Assembly: GCF_027244095.1 (NCBI RefSeq)
Contig: NC_069657.1
Location: 394,672,943-394,736,942 of the forward strand
DNA length: 64,000 nucleotides
Direction: 5' to 3'
DNA from: Hemicordylus capensis
Lineage: Eukaryota > Chordata > Lepidosauria > Squamata > Cordylidae
The notes beneath the pieces were generated by a model. It searched no databases. It was given only the letters and a program-made list of their open reading frames with translations, and was not told the DNA's origin. Each line of letters starts with the position of its first letter. The stretch's first letter is position 1. Positions 23,401 to 34,815 of this stretch are shown in pieces. The position numbers and the translations under genes are program-made.

Positions 23401-26400
23401 GGTGCCAACCATGGCTGTCGAGAAGGTCTTTGTATATAACAACACCTCCATTGTGCAGGATGAAATCCTAGCCCATCGCTTGGGACTGATCCCTATCCGT
23501 GCAGATCCCCGTCTCTTTGAATATAAGAGCGAAGGTGAGACTTGCATAGGAGGAATTTGTGGGCACCCAAGCTTGTTAATGAGACTAGATGTCAAAATAC
23601 ACATAGCCAACCAAGGCAGAGATCATTCGGAGAGGTCTCAGTCTCTTCTCTCTCTCCTTTTGCAGAGGATGAGTGTGATGAAATCAACACACTGCAATTC
23701 CAATTGAAAATAAAGTGTAGCAAGAACCCCCACGCAGGCAAGGAGTCATCTGATCCTAATGAACTGTTTATCAACCATAAAGGTAAAACTATTATTTGGG
23801 GGGTAAATGGTCTCTCTTATTCCTTGCCTTTCCTCATTATCTTGGCAGATGCTCTTTCCAGAATAACGCTGTCCTCTCATTTTTCTGCTCCTATAGCCCT
23901 GAGGATGAGGCCACTACTCTGGAGCATTATTGTTTTGTGCCTTCTCCCCAACTCTACCGTTGCTTTCTTTCCCTGGCTGGTTGGAGGAGGAGGAGTCTAG
24001 TTGGTTGAAATCTCTGCCCAGTTACGGCAACAGCTTTTCCATGGCTTTCTCTTTTCACAGTTTACAGCAAGCACATGGAATGGGTGCCACTGGGATCTCA
24101 GGCTGACAATCTGGATGCCAGTTTCCGTCCTGTACACGATGACATCCTCCTTGCCCAGCTGCGTCCCGGCCAAGAAATCGATGTACTTATGCACTGTGTA
24201 AAGGGCATTGGTGAGGCACGGCAGCTGGTGTGCCAGGGAGGGCTGGGAGTCAGGATGTTTGGAAATGGGCAATGTGGGGAGCGTGGGGATTGCTGTGCGT
24301 GTGGTTAGTAGGCCTCGGTAGTCTACAACTTACTAGGATCCTTTTATGAATGGGTCACTTGTCTTTGTTTTGGTTGAAAGGCTATTTGGGGTTGCAGGTC
24401 ATCCATCCGCCTGCTCCGGTTCCCATGTGCTACATGGAACAAAGTTGTGGCTGGTCCATGATGCCTTATGATGGTCTGTCTGTGGCCTTAAAAGTTGGGC
24501 AAAACTTGACCTGTGTTGCCTTTTGCAGATGCTGGATAACTCTTTGAGGTCATGTCTCAACGATGAATGTTACTTGTATACATCATTGGCTTCCATTTAA
24601 CAAGGACAAAACCCCATTTTGGCAACCAGAATAAACAGCCCAAACCCTAGACTTATTTCTTGTCTGTCTCCATGACAGCAGGTAACCCAGCTCTTTTCCC
24701 CACTGCCTTTGTCTGTTTACCCATTCAAACTTAAAATATCTGTACATCCTTCGAGGTGGTCAGACTGATTTCTCTGCCCCAGAATGCTGCCTATCTATAT
24801 ATTTAATTTTCTTGGGGATCGTGCGTGCCCAGGATTTGGCGGCGGAACTCTTGCGACACGCTGCAAGAGTTCGGGACTGAGGGAAATGTTGGTTGGGGGT
24901 TGGAGGAGCCTGGAGGAGGAGGCCGAGGGGGTGAGGAGAAGAGGCAATGGGTGGCTGAGCCGCGCTGCCAAGACAATCCTGGCTGGGCGGGTGGCGGTGG
25001 AGGAGCAACAGGGGCTGTTGTGGTGGGCATGGGGGCTGGGAGGGGGGAGAGCGGTGGAGGAGGCGGCGGGCCCTGGCAAAGGAAGGCGGCCAGTGGGTGA
25101 AAATGACTGGGAATAGATTGGGGGGGAAGGGAGGGGGGAAGTGGCAAGGAGAGACTAGCGGCGCAGATGCTGTGCACCGGTTCAGCTAGTACCTTGTTAA
25201 TGCATAGAGATGTCAGGAATTTTGTCCCCCCTGATCATTTTGAATCAACTTTGATTCAGTATAGGGAACAAGCACAACTTATTAGCACAGGTTTCTCTGA
25301 CTTGTGAACCACTCCCATCTCATAGAGCACCAGCAGGTATGGGGCCCTTTGCCTATTTGTGAGAGACTAAGGTCCTTAAAAGTGTGGCCCCAGGGATTGC
25401 TCTTCATTCTGCCAGGTGCCTGCACAAAGAACACATGTTTAGGCCTGAGTGTGAGTGCCATGAGGAGTTGGAGCATTCCATCTGCCAGCTCCTGCACAGG
25501 CAAATATCCCAGGATTATGAATGTCCTACAGATCACTTTAAAGATCTAAAGCTTGCCTCCCATTCCTACATGCCATCGTGAGGCAAAGAAAGTTTACTTT
25601 TCAGCTGGATCTAGAAATGTAGTTGTCATGACTCCTACCAGAGCCAGAGCAGGAGGCCGGACTACACTGGGGTGGATCCTTGATTGCAAGATATTCACAG
25701 TAGGCTGCCACCATCCACTTTATTTTAATGTGGGACAAATCACTCTGTCCACATAAGATGCCTGGGGAAGGTTAAAGTGCCTTAGGGGGACTGAGCAGTC
25801 CTAGGCCTCCAAAGGCCTGTGACTAAGACAGACCCAAAATGAAGCGTAGCACACTTCAGCAACACGGTTTTATTATTAGCCTGAAAGAAAAAGGTATGTG
25901 ATACGAACAAGTGCCTTTTCATAAAACAGATTGTAAGAGAGAGTTTTCATTTAATCAGACAACTCAGCTTCCAGCAATACAGAAAAGAAACACAACTTGC
26001 CTAATGCATCTGGCTGTACTGGTGCTTGCTACTCACAGGCTGCAGCCATCCCATATGCCCCAGCAGCTCAGCCTGCTACTTCCTCTGGGCCCTCCTGGGA
26101 CAGACTGAACCAGCTGAGAAAAGCTCTCTCTCCTCCAGTAGGCGGCTGAGCCAGAAAGCCCTGCCCAGATCTTGGGATTGGTCCCTTGGATTTGAATTTC
26201 CCAGGCTTCCCCCCTGTCTTTTTAGGAAAGGCCCACCCTCCCAGCAGTTGTGCTGGTGAGACCTGGTCCTCTCTAAGCCTTCCCAACACTACAGTATTCT
26301 TGGATTCCAAGTGACTTTATATCTTGATAAGCTATTTTTTATTAACTAGATTTGCGTCAACCATTCCATTCCAAGTTAGCAGGGGTGGCATTTTGGGCGG

Positions 26401-29400
26401 TAGAAGGAGGTGGCATGGGTGAGGTGATTCCCAGTTCCGTGTGGCTGTGCTTCCTCACACTGGCTGCTGCCCCCCAGGGCTTGGGGGAGGTGGCGGAGGA
26501 GTCTGTTAATTTCCTTGCCACTTCCCAGGGTGGCAAGTAAGCAGTTCCCTTCCCTCGCGTCACGTGTGGACCACGTTGCCTGCTTCCCCACACGGGCATC
26601 TTGTTTTCTCCTTCCCTCGCTATTCACAGCCCTCCTTCCCTAGCCATCCCAAGCTTCCCAGTCCCCACCCTTTGTGTCCCGGATTCAGGGAACATAATGT
26701 TGGCAACCCTACAGGGCAGTTGTGCAATGACTCAAAATAGCATCCAGGGACTCGTACAGCACTACTTCCCGAGGGATGTGCAACTGCTCAGATGCTGTTC
26801 TAAGCCATTGTGCAACTGCACTGTTGATGATCTTCTGTGGTGTGCGCTCCTGACCAATGAAAGTCTTGGTTCCTGCTGGTTGATGGCCTGTTAAGGTGGA
26901 TAAAAAGGTTTACAGTACTAGCATATGTATGTGTCGGTTATTGGTTAGGGAACTCACCGGCTGTGAGGATGCAGAGTTTAGGGGATTGCTGGTAGGGGAA
27001 AAGCAATCCCTGTGCTTGGAGAGTTCTCTTGCTGTCCTGGTTGTTTGGTTTAAAATCCCTGTGGTTTTTTTAGGTAAAGATCATGCAAAATTTTCTCCAG
27101 TGGCCACCGCCAGTTACCGGCTATTGCCAGAGATCACTCTGCTGCAGCCTATTGAAGGGGAAGCCGCTGAGAGGCTGAAGAAGTGCTTTTCTCCTGGGGT
27201 AATAGAGATCCAGGAAATCAAAGGTATTTCATACCTCCTTCTCTAGACTGTAAAAACTGCAAGCTGGTCTGTGGTAGCATTAATGAATTGTTCGCTTTGC
27301 TAAGCAGGGTCCGCCCTAGCACTGTAAGAGATCCCCCTTCGAGCACCTGCATGCAGAAGGTTCCAAGTTCCCTCCCTGGCAGCATCTCCAAGACAGGGCT
27401 GAGAGAGACACCTGCCTGCAGCCTTGAGAAGCTGCTACCAGTCAGTGTAGACAATACTGAGCTAGGTGGACCAGTGGTTTCACTCGGTAGAAGGCAGCTT
27501 CTGGAGCTGAAAAAGCAGTATGACCTAAATCCAGGTGCTGTGCTGTGCTGATGCTATGTGTGTTGTGGTTTTGTGTCTGACATCTAGCACACACCCCCAT
27601 TGTGTGGAGTGTACTTTGTAGTAATGGAAAACGTGTGGTTTTTCCTTGCTACTTGTTTGGTGCGCATTGGTCCAGTGTCCTTCTCGCCCACCCCAGCCCT
27701 GGGCTCACACCAGCAAAATGTAACTGGCTGTGGCCACTGGAGAGTGCCTTGTTTTTGCTGATGAAAACTGTATGGGGACTTGGCTGCTACCCAAAAGGCT
27801 GAGGCTACAATTCCCTGTACTCTGAATTGGGAGTGAGCTCTATTGAACTTGCTAGAATGCCCCTCTGAGCAACCTTGCTAGGGCTGAGCTGCTGTTGCCC
27901 TTAAAGCACACTGGCAAAGGTTTTAAGAGCTTGGTGGTAAACGGGCATGTACCTCCATATCGCAAACGGTGAGGGAATTGGTTCTCTGCTGCTCTAGGTC
28001 CAAGGGCGTCTCACAGATGGGTTATCTTCACCCACATGACTCCAAGGCAGGACCATGCAAATTAGTTAGAGTTTAAGTTCGGGAGGAGGAAGTCCCTCCC
28101 TAGTTCTTTTTGTCCTGCAAGGCTCCAGGCAGCTCCTCAGAGCTACAGCTCTGCTGCTTTTACTTTTGTTTTCCATTCAGCTCCTCTTTGTTGTTTTCCT
28201 GCCTTTTCCCTCCACCTAGCTGGGCTGCAGCATTGGATGGCAAGACCCCCAGAATACACTGAAGGGGTCTTTTTTCGGCTGGCCCTCACGCTCCACTGCC
28301 ACCCACGACCCTGCTAAGAGCCTGCCGTCGCGGGCGTGCTTGCTGCGCCCCACGGAACTCCCGGAGCAGCGGAACACCGCCTATCAGCTGTTTGGTGGCG
28401 TTCCAGCACAGGCAGGGCCTCAGCCTACAAGTGGGAAAGCGGGCCGGGCAGCACTCCCACCTCCGCGTTCCCCAGCGCTCTCCTGCCGCCCTCGGGCACA
28501 CCAGAAAGGCCTGAGCACCAGGGCCCCCTATAGGCCAGAAAAACCTGGGCATGCCGGCACTGGCATCTGCACAACAAAAAAACCTCCAAAAAGGCCTCAA
28601 CAAAAGTGGCAGGAGCAGCAGAGGGCATGGCGTTGGACCCTGCACCCACTACGGCACAGCCAGTCCAACGCGTGGTCACCAGGAGCGCATCCTCGACCCA
28701 GCAGGAGGTGGTGAGCATGGCCCAGACAGGGCCCTGTATGTCTTCTGACCTGGGGGTCCCTTGGGGTCACCCACAGGGTTTCTGTGGAGGACTCCAGTCC
28801 ACTTAGGTTTTCTAGCTTGTTAGATTCTATCCCTTCTCTAACATACAGTGCTACCCCTCCTCCAAGGCGCCCCTCCCTGTCCTTCCTATAGAGTTTATAC
28901 CCAGGGATAACAGTGTCCCACCGGTTCTCACTGTTCCACCATGTTTCTGTTATGCCCACTATGTCTATTTCTGCATTAGCAACCAAACACTCCAGCTTAC
29001 CCATCTTGGCTCGGAGGCTTCTGGCATTGGCATACAAAGCAACTATGCACTGAATCTCTCCCCTGATGTATGCTATTCTTTTGACTCTTTGACCTGCTGG
29101 CACAGCTTCCCGTCTGCTCTTTATGCAGTTCTGCTCCGTCCCCATCTGTTTTATTTGAATTCTTTGCAGCCTCACACTTTAAAGGATGGCTTTTGCCAAA
29201 CGGGATACTGCCCAGCTCCCATTGGCTGTTCCCCAGGTGACATTTTAAAAGCTGCTCTGCAACCTTTTTGATTTTAAGCGCCAGCAGTCTGGTTCCATCT
29301 TGGTTCAAGTGCAGCCCGTCCCTTTTGTACAGGCCTTGCTTGCCCCAAAATGTGTCCCAGTGCCTAACAAATCTAAACCCCTCCTCCCAGCACCAATGTC

Positions 29401-32400
29401 TCATCCACGCATTGAAACCCCTCAGCTCTGCCTGTCTCACTGTACTTGTGCGTGGAACAGGTAGCATTTCTGAGAATGCTACCTTGGGGGTCCTGGATTT
29501 CAAAATGCTACCTATCAGCCTAAATTTGGCTTCCAGGACCTCCCGACTGCATTTCCCCACATCGTTGGTGCCGACATGCACCACGACAGCTGTCTCCTCT
29601 CCAGCACTGCCTAGGAGCCTGTCTAGACGCTGCGTAATGTCCGCAACCTTCGGACCAGGCAGGCAAGTCACCGTGCGGTCAACACGTGGATCACAAACCC
29701 ATCTCTCTATCCCCCTAATGATCGAATCACCAACTACAAGGAGGCCCCCACCCCCCAGAGGAGTATCCCCTGTGCGAGAGGATATGGGCTCATCATCCAC
29801 GGAAGGGGTCCCTTCTAAAGGAGCATTTCCCTCTTCCTCAGACCGATGTCCTCCTCGCCCAAGACCTTTATTCTCCCTGACAGCAGAGGAGCTACCAGCC
29901 CTGGAGTGGGATGCCTCTATCACATCCCTGAAGGTCTCATCCACATGCCTCTCTGTCTCCCTGAGCTTCTCCAGATCTGCCACCTTGGTCTCGAGGGAAC
30001 GGATTTGTTCCCTGAGAGCCAGGAGCTCCTTGCACCGAGCACACACCCATGACTTCTGCCCATGGGGCAAATAGTCGTACATGTGACACTCTGTGCAATA
30101 CACTGGGAAGTGCCCCTTCCCCTGCTGACCTTCTATCTTCATACTGTTTTAGTTGCTTTACAGTATTTAGGGAGCTTATTGTCCATTTATTAGACAGTTT
30201 ATTAGGATAGGTCTCAGCTGTAATGGTCAGCTATTTAACTGTCCAAACAGCCTTTCCCAAGAATATGAGGGATACGAGGGAGGGATATGTACTTACGTTC
30301 TCTTACACCATGGCGAAGGCTCACGTAAATTGGCAAGGGGGTACCAGGTCCAGGTTCCTCGAGGCGGAGACAACACTACTGTTCCTCTGGGCAGAACGCC
30401 GTGTGGAACCCTTGATGGCTCACCATGTCTAGGGTGACCTGAATACAACACTGGACTGGTTGAGCTGCTCGGACTTCCTACCAGGGGAATGGTGCCCAGA
30501 CTAGAAAACCTTCTCCTCATTATGAAGCACTTTGACTTACCAGTGGTGGACCTGTTTGCAACCCCAGTGAACACGCAGCTGCCACGCTTCTTCACGAGAT
30601 TTCCCTGCCGACAGGCGGGAGCAGTGGATGCCCTGTCAGAGCCATGGCCCCTGAGACGCCTCTACGCATTTCCTCCCACCCCCCTCCTGGCAAGGGTCCT
30701 GCGCAGAGTCATGCTCCTTCAATCCCAGCTCATCCTGGTGGCCCCATACTGGCCACGGAGGCCATGGTTTACAGAGATCTACAACCTCACCTCCCAGCTG
30801 CTGCCCCCCGTCACGCCATATCTCCTGCAACAAGGCCCAGTCTCTCATCCCGATCCAGGCTGATTAAAGCTAGCCGCCTGGAAACTGAACAGCACCTCCT
30901 GAAGCACCATGGATACTCGACACTGTCTTGAACACCATGCTAGCCTCCAGATGTCTTTTCACTAACCGAATATATCAGTCTATGTGGAGGGCCTTCCTAC
31001 GCTGGTCGGACCACCACGGGGTGCCAAGAGGGTCCGCCTCTACTGTCTCACTTTCTACAGTTCCTACAAGACGGTTTGGACAAGGGTCTCTCGGCGATCA
31101 CTCTGAAACGCCAAGCCTTCTCCCTCGTTGGTCTCATTGCAGGTACCTTTAAGAGAGCTGGTCGTTGCCACCCACACGTTTCCTGCAGGGTACTACTCAC
31201 CTGTCCATGCCCGTGATCCACCGTTTCCCCACCTGGAAGCTGCATACCATTCTCCAGACCCTTCAGCACCCCCCCCCGCTTCGAGCCACTGTCTTCTATT
31301 CCCCTGCGGATACTATCACTCAAACTTGCGTTCCTAGTGGCCATCACCTCTGCACGCAGGGTGTCTGAGCTCAGGGCTCTGTCCGCACACAAAAACCTCG
31401 GTATCTTCTGGGAAAACTTGGTTAAGCTAATCCAGACCCTTTTCCGTCCCAAGGTAGCATTCCCCTTTTTCACATGTCCCAGGACATCATGCTACCTTCC
31501 TTTTTGCCTGCACCCGGTTCCCCCGGCGGAAGAGGCGTGGCATGAGCTCGATGTCCGCAGATATCTCAAAATCTACATCAGGCGGACCAAGCACATTAGA
31601 ACCTCAGAGTTCCTTTTTGTTTCCTTTCTCTCCATGGGTCGGTCCCTTTCTCCATGCATTGGAGAAATGCTCCATTTTACCCTTTGTAGAGAAGCTCTAG
31701 AACTGATCTTCGCTAGCTTTCAAGTGAGGGCTACGTTGGCCCCTTTGTTTCCTTTCTCCATGGGGCGGCCAGTGACACCTGCCACCATAACTAGGTGGCT
31801 TAAGGCTTGTATATCCCTGGCATATGAATCACAAGGCCTTAGGGCTCCGACTATGGTTCTCACCCATTCCTCTAGGTCAGCAGCCATGTCAGCGGCTTTT
31901 TCCACTACCGCTCCCGTCCAGGACATCTGCCGAGCGGCGACCTGGTGGGCTCCCTCTACCGTTGCCAGATACAGTAAACTCGATATGTTTGCATCTACAC
32001 AAGTGGTGTTCGGGTGGAGAGTCCTCCAGCAGGTGCTCCCTGCATGGTAGTAGCTGGTACCCTCCATCTTGGAACCCAGAGCTTTGGTATGTCCCATCTG
32101 TGAGACGCCCTTGGACCCAGAGCAGCAGAGAACGGAGCATTGATTACTCACCATGAAGGCTCCTTCTTGCTGTGGGGTCCAAGGGCGTCTCGACCCACCC
32201 TTTGTGCCAGCTCCTACTGTCCAGAAATCTGTTAGTGTAAATTTTCTGCCAAGTGATTACTGTAATGTTGGCCTAGTTAGTTTTTGGCCGTGTTTGTTTG
32301 ACTTGTTTTTTGCACATAGTTTACCAGGGGCTTGCTTCGCATCGTTGTGCCTTTCGCTTCTGGTACTAAAAGAACTGGGGAGGGGCTTCCTCTGCCCGAA

Positions 32401-33290
32401 CTTAAACTCCTAACTAATTTGCATAGTCCTGCCTTGGAGTCATGTGGGTGAAGATAACCCATCTGTGAAACACCCTGTGAAACAGCAAGAAGAAGCCTTC
32501 ATGGTGAGTAACCAATGCTCTGATCTCTGTTTCTCATAAGGAAATCTGCTTTACATTTGGGGTGTGGCAGTTACCAGCAAGGATCCTATCTAAGCAGGTG
32601 GGAAATGGTCAGTCAGAACAATCCACTTGCTCTGTATCTTATGGTTTGGTCTCTTTCTCTAGGGAAGAAAGTGGCGAGAGTGGCCAATGCTCGATTGGAC
32701 ACATTCAGTAGAGAAATCTTTCGTCACGAAGACCTGAAAAACCTTGTGCGCTTGGGTCGAATACGAGATCATTATATCTGTGAGTAACCTTTCCAGTGAT
32801 TCTGTGTTTGGCTCCTTTAAGGACTCCTTACTGTACAGTCACTAATGCTTTACATTACAGCAGAGGAAATGACAGTCAAGCATTTCCATCTAAGTGTAAA
32901 AACCATATTGTAATCCAGGTGCTGGTTTTTGCTGCTGAGACATGAGCTACTTACAGCATAAATACCTACAAAAAAGAGTGGAGTTGGAGCTGAGAATTAT
33001 AATAGGGTCCCGAATGTATAAGAATACTAACAAGGGCATGAGATCATACACTTTATTTTAAAAGTGTCTTGCGAAAAATTATTTTGCTAATAGGGTGAAG
33101 GTTTTTTTCTTGGTACCTTTGGTTTAGATGGCTGGGACTATATATGGCCTGATACTGATCTGTTTCTCTAGATTCTGTGGAGTCGACAGGTATTCTCCCT
33201 CCAGATGTATTGGTGAGTGAAGCAATCAAGGTGTTAATGGGAAAATGTCAACGCTTCTTGGAGGAGCTGAAATCCATCCAGAATCAATAA
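20452..33290 (+). CDS. POLR1C: POLR1C, RNA polymerase I/III subunit RPAC1
   Basis: POLR1C (RPAC1, AC40) is the alpha-like subunit shared by RNA polymerases I and III; it pairs with POLR1D to start enzyme assembly in the nucleus. Nine coding exons are 20452-20520, 21209-21280, 21655-21762, 23402-23534, 23666-23782, 24061-24210, 27074-27223, 32663-32779 and 33172-33290. All junctions are GT/AG with matching phases, giving 344 residues against 346 recalled for human. The alpha dimerisation signature sits at about residues 50-115 ([33 protein letters not shown]). Further conserved blocks are [42 protein letters not shown] and [13 protein letters not shown] near the end. The ATG lies inside a YY1-like motif. 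Intron 7 (5.4 kb) is swollen by a DIRS element. The gene looks intact. Confidence 0.97.
22005..22275 (-). mobile_element. CR1/L3-like LINE 3' end
   Basis: This is the minus-strand counterpart of the copy at 430-745, with the shared blocks ATCTAGTCCAGTATCCTG and CAGATACCTCTGGGAAGCCC. It lies in POLR1C intron 3. No coding sequence is left. Confidence 0.65.
22457..22728. mobile_element. hAT-type MITE (TAGGGATGTGCA family)
   Basis: The ends TAGGGATGTGCATGGACC and GTTCGTGCACATCCCTA form an inverted pair. The flanks ATGTGTAT and CTGTGTAT agree at 7 of 8 bases, a hAT-type 8-bp target duplication. The interior is palindrome-rich and noncoding. Related copies lie at 42150-42459 and 62215-62609. Confidence 0.8.
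24794..25189 (+). mobile_element. candidate non-autonomous Helitron
   Basis: This GC-rich segment in POLR1C intron 6 begins TCTATATATTTAATTTTC right after an A and ends CAGCTAG right before a T. That is the A|TC...CTAG|T arrangement of Helitron insertions. A small hairpin, GCGCA-GATGC-TGTGC (one G-T pair) at 25161-25175, ends 10 bases before CTAG, as in Helitrons. There are no terminal inverted repeats and no Rep/helicase coding. The stem is short, so a different GC-rich repeat is possible. Confidence 0.45.
25190..27073 (+). other. rest of POLR1C intron 6, nothing recognised
   Basis: This is intronic DNA up to the acceptor TTTTTTTAG at 27073. A GC-rich block at about 26340-26700 looks like an interspersed repeat of unknown family. 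The open frames here lack splice context and resemble no known protein. Confidence 0.45.
27298..27503 (+). mobile_element. 5S-type Sauria SINE, partial
   Basis: CTAAGCAGGGTCCGCCCTAG recalls the 5S rRNA box region. It is followed by the conserved body with GCAGAAGGTTCCAAGTTCCC, TCTCCAAGACAGGGCTGAG and the 3' block with GAGCTAGGTGGACCAGTGG. The same body is present in the fuller copy at 34990-35298. It is inserted in POLR1C intron 7, just after exon 7. Confidence 0.65.
28770..29175 (-). pseudogene. CR1 LINE ORF2 N-terminal endonuclease piece
   Basis: The frame overlaps the end of ORF1 by about 180 bases. It encodes the start of an APE-type endonuclease: [28 protein letters not shown] (with the catalytic Glu) and [11 protein letters not shown]. 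The LINE match ends near LWV at about 28770, and the frame then runs into antisense DIRS sequence. Most of the endonuclease and all of the reverse transcriptase are missing. Confidence 0.8.
28997..30142 (-). CDS. CR1 LINE ORF1: zinc finger, coiled coil, SGNH esterase
   Basis: This is an uninterrupted 381-residue ORF1 protein of a CR1/L3 LINE, not a host gene. Residues 15-40 hold paired cysteines (CTEC, CARC) of a zinc-binding motif. Residues about 43-70 form a short coiled coil ([18 protein letters not shown]). The rest is an SGNH/GDSL esterase-type domain: VVGDSIIRG carries the block I serine, [12 protein letters not shown] carries block III, and DGLHLNQDG carries the Asp-His pair. Such esterase ORF1s are known from the CR1 group, where they help form the ribonucleoprotein. 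The intact frame suggests recent activity, although the rest of the element is missing. Confidence 0.85.
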   Translation of the reverse strand: MKIEGQQGKGHFPVYCTECHMYDYLPHGQKSWVCARCKELLALREQIRSLETKVADLEKLRETERHVDETFRDVIEASHSRAGSSSAVRENKGLGRGGHRSEEEGNAPLEGTPSVDDEPISSRTGDTPLGGGGLLVVGDSIIRGIERWVCDPRVDRTVTCLPGPKVADITQRLDRLLGSAGEETAVVVHVGTNDVGKCSREVLEAKFRLIGSILKSRTPKVAFSEMLPVPRTSTVRQAELRGFNAWMRHWCWEEGFRFVRHWDTFWGKQGLYKRDGLHLNQDGTRLLALKIKKVAEQLLKCHLGNSQWELGSIPFGKSHPLKCEAAKNSNKTDGDGAELHKEQTGSCASRSKSQKNSIHQGRDSVHSCFVCQCQKPPSQDG

Positions 33291-33554
33291 CCTTGTGCAA
33301 AGAGGCAGCAGAAGAGTTTGTTTAGTTGGGATCTCTCCACATCTGTGTCTGAACAAGCTGGCAAAGAGAAACCTATGGCTGTGAAAGACTGAAACTGCTT
33401 GATATGTGCTTTCCATCTCTTGGACACTCACTGGAGATGTGATTGAAATGAGGAAGAAAGGGCAATGTAATATTCCTGTGCAGCAACTATGGGCAAAGAC
33501 CAAAATGTACTATGGGAGTGGGGAACTTTACCTCTTGACATATCCTAGAAAAGG

Positions 33555-33560
33555 ATTAAA
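33555..33560 (+). promoter_or_regulatory. POLR1C: POLR1C poly(A) signal candidate
   Basis: ATTAAA lies 265 bp past the POLR1C stop codon, followed by GTTGTTG and a T-rich stretch that would serve as a downstream element. It would give a short 3' UTR. Confidence 0.55.
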
Positions 33561-33574
33561 GTTGTTGCAAAAAT

Positions 33575-34815
33575 GATTTATTTGGTTGTCCCATTACAAT
33601 TGTTCTTTGGGTGGCACATCCCCTAAGGGGGTTAGAGATTTTTATTTGGCCCAGCTCACCAGCAAATGAAACATTGGAACTTAACTGATAGGTTCATTCT
33701 ACAGGGATATAGGTGTGGCCCTCTGGTCCTCAAGTGCACCACAAGTGCCACCATTATTTTGGAAAACACTCAACATTGATGAGACTTAAGGGGTCTACCT
33801 GGTATTGGAAATGCTTTCTCTCCTAGGCAAACCTCGGGTATCCTTCGTGGTCTCAGTGTATAGGCATGTGGAAGTATACCTCTGTGAGAAAAACAGATGT
33901 TTGATAATCTCTGCCGTGAGTATGTCAGTATGATGCAGAGTATCACCACCCTGAACTACTACTTCTTTATGAAGCAGTTTAGGTATTTCTGGTCCAGAAT
34001 GTCCTTCCATGCTGTATTTCATTTGGGTATTATGCATAAGATCAGGGGAGCATAACTCAAATGCCTCGGGGGCTGAAACCAACCATGAGTTGGTTATTTA
34101 ATAATTAAAATTAAATTCATCAAAAAGCATGTAACTGTAAAGGCTCTGGCAAACTAAGATTAAATTACCCCCCCCCCCCCCACAAAGCACCTTGCTGGCC
34201 CTGGCTCCTGTCCTGAGCCCTCTACGCTGGTAGCAGGCTGCTGCAGGTACCACTCACCGAGCCCCTCTAGCTCCTTAGGGGCTGGGAGCAGGAGTGGTGG
34301 TGAAGCAGCGTGCTGGTGGTCTCCCTCCCTGCTCCCCAGCCCCTCTACCTCCGTCAGGGCTGGGAATGATGGCACAGAGGTGCCCCGTGGGTGGGCCAGT
34401 GGCAACAGGTCAGCAGCACCACCACCACCCCAGCAGCGTGCTGCCTTGCCACTGCTCCTGCCACCCACATGCAGGAGATGAGTGGCAGCAGTGGCCTGCT
34501 TCCCCCACTGACTGGTCACAATGTGCTCGCAGGCTGCAGATTGTGCAGCCCTGAATAAGATGGAATATATGCTGGAGTGAGATGGGGCCGGAACTAGGAA
34601 GCTCCTCCCCATCAGAAGGAACTTCAGACTTGCAGCTGACTTGCCCTGTCTTGGGAGTGAGTGGGAGCAACAACTTGTTTCCATATAAACTCTGACAGGT
34701 GGGAGAATCACCTGTCAAACAGGCCGTAACATAGCTTTCTTTAGAGATATGTATTGACTAAACTTAAAAGAGCTGTTATTTTGTTGTTTAGCACAAGAAG
34801 GTCTATGATCTGCTA
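33575..34815. other. intergenic, POLR1C to SINE nest
   Basis: This is part of the tail-to-tail gap between POLR1C and XPO5. It contains a poly-C run at about 34168-34180 followed by a GC-rich block to about 34560 that looks like an interspersed repeat of unknown family. The 183-residue open frame on the minus strand across the block is low-complexity and unsupported. Confidence 0.4.

Larger units (their letters stand above)
28770..30235 (-). mobile_element. CR1/L3-clade LINE, 5' part, inside DIRS
   Basis: A CR1/L3 LINE in minus orientation contributes a 5' leader, all of ORF1 and the first third of the ORF2 endonuclease domain. The recognisable LINE sequence stops near 28770, where DIRS gag-like sequence resumes. 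LINEs normally lose their 5' ends on insertion, so a copy that keeps its 5' part and lacks its 3' part points to a later rearrangement at this locus. The 5' border near 30235 is approximate. Confidence 0.75.
27980..32520 (+). mobile_element. DIRS-type retrotransposon fossil
   Basis: This is a DIRS-1-like tyrosine-recombinase retrotransposon in POLR1C intron 7. Inverted terminal repeats lie at about 27980-28130 and 32370-32520. An internal complementary region at about 32090-32200 carries, back to back, the complements of both ends, as in the DIRS-1 replication model. Parts recognised in plus orientation are a gag-like region (about 28290-28760), RNase H (about 30245-30870, with VDLFATP and [12 protein letters not shown]) and the tyrosine recombinase (about 30900-32050, with [11 protein letters not shown] and DICRAATW). 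A minus-strand CR1 LINE sits between gag and RNase H. The element is broken, with the large LINE insertion and several smaller breaks. It looks moderately old. Confidence 0.85.

Noticed and set aside
24784-25177. Overlapping frames of 90-124 residues in POLR1C intron 6
   Set aside because: They fall inside the GC-rich candidate Helitron and are repetitive Gly/Pro/Arg-rich on both strands.
34160-34711. 183-residue open frame on the minus strand
   Set aside because: It is a low-complexity translation of a GC-rich repeat next to a poly-C run. No start context, domain or splice continuation was seen.
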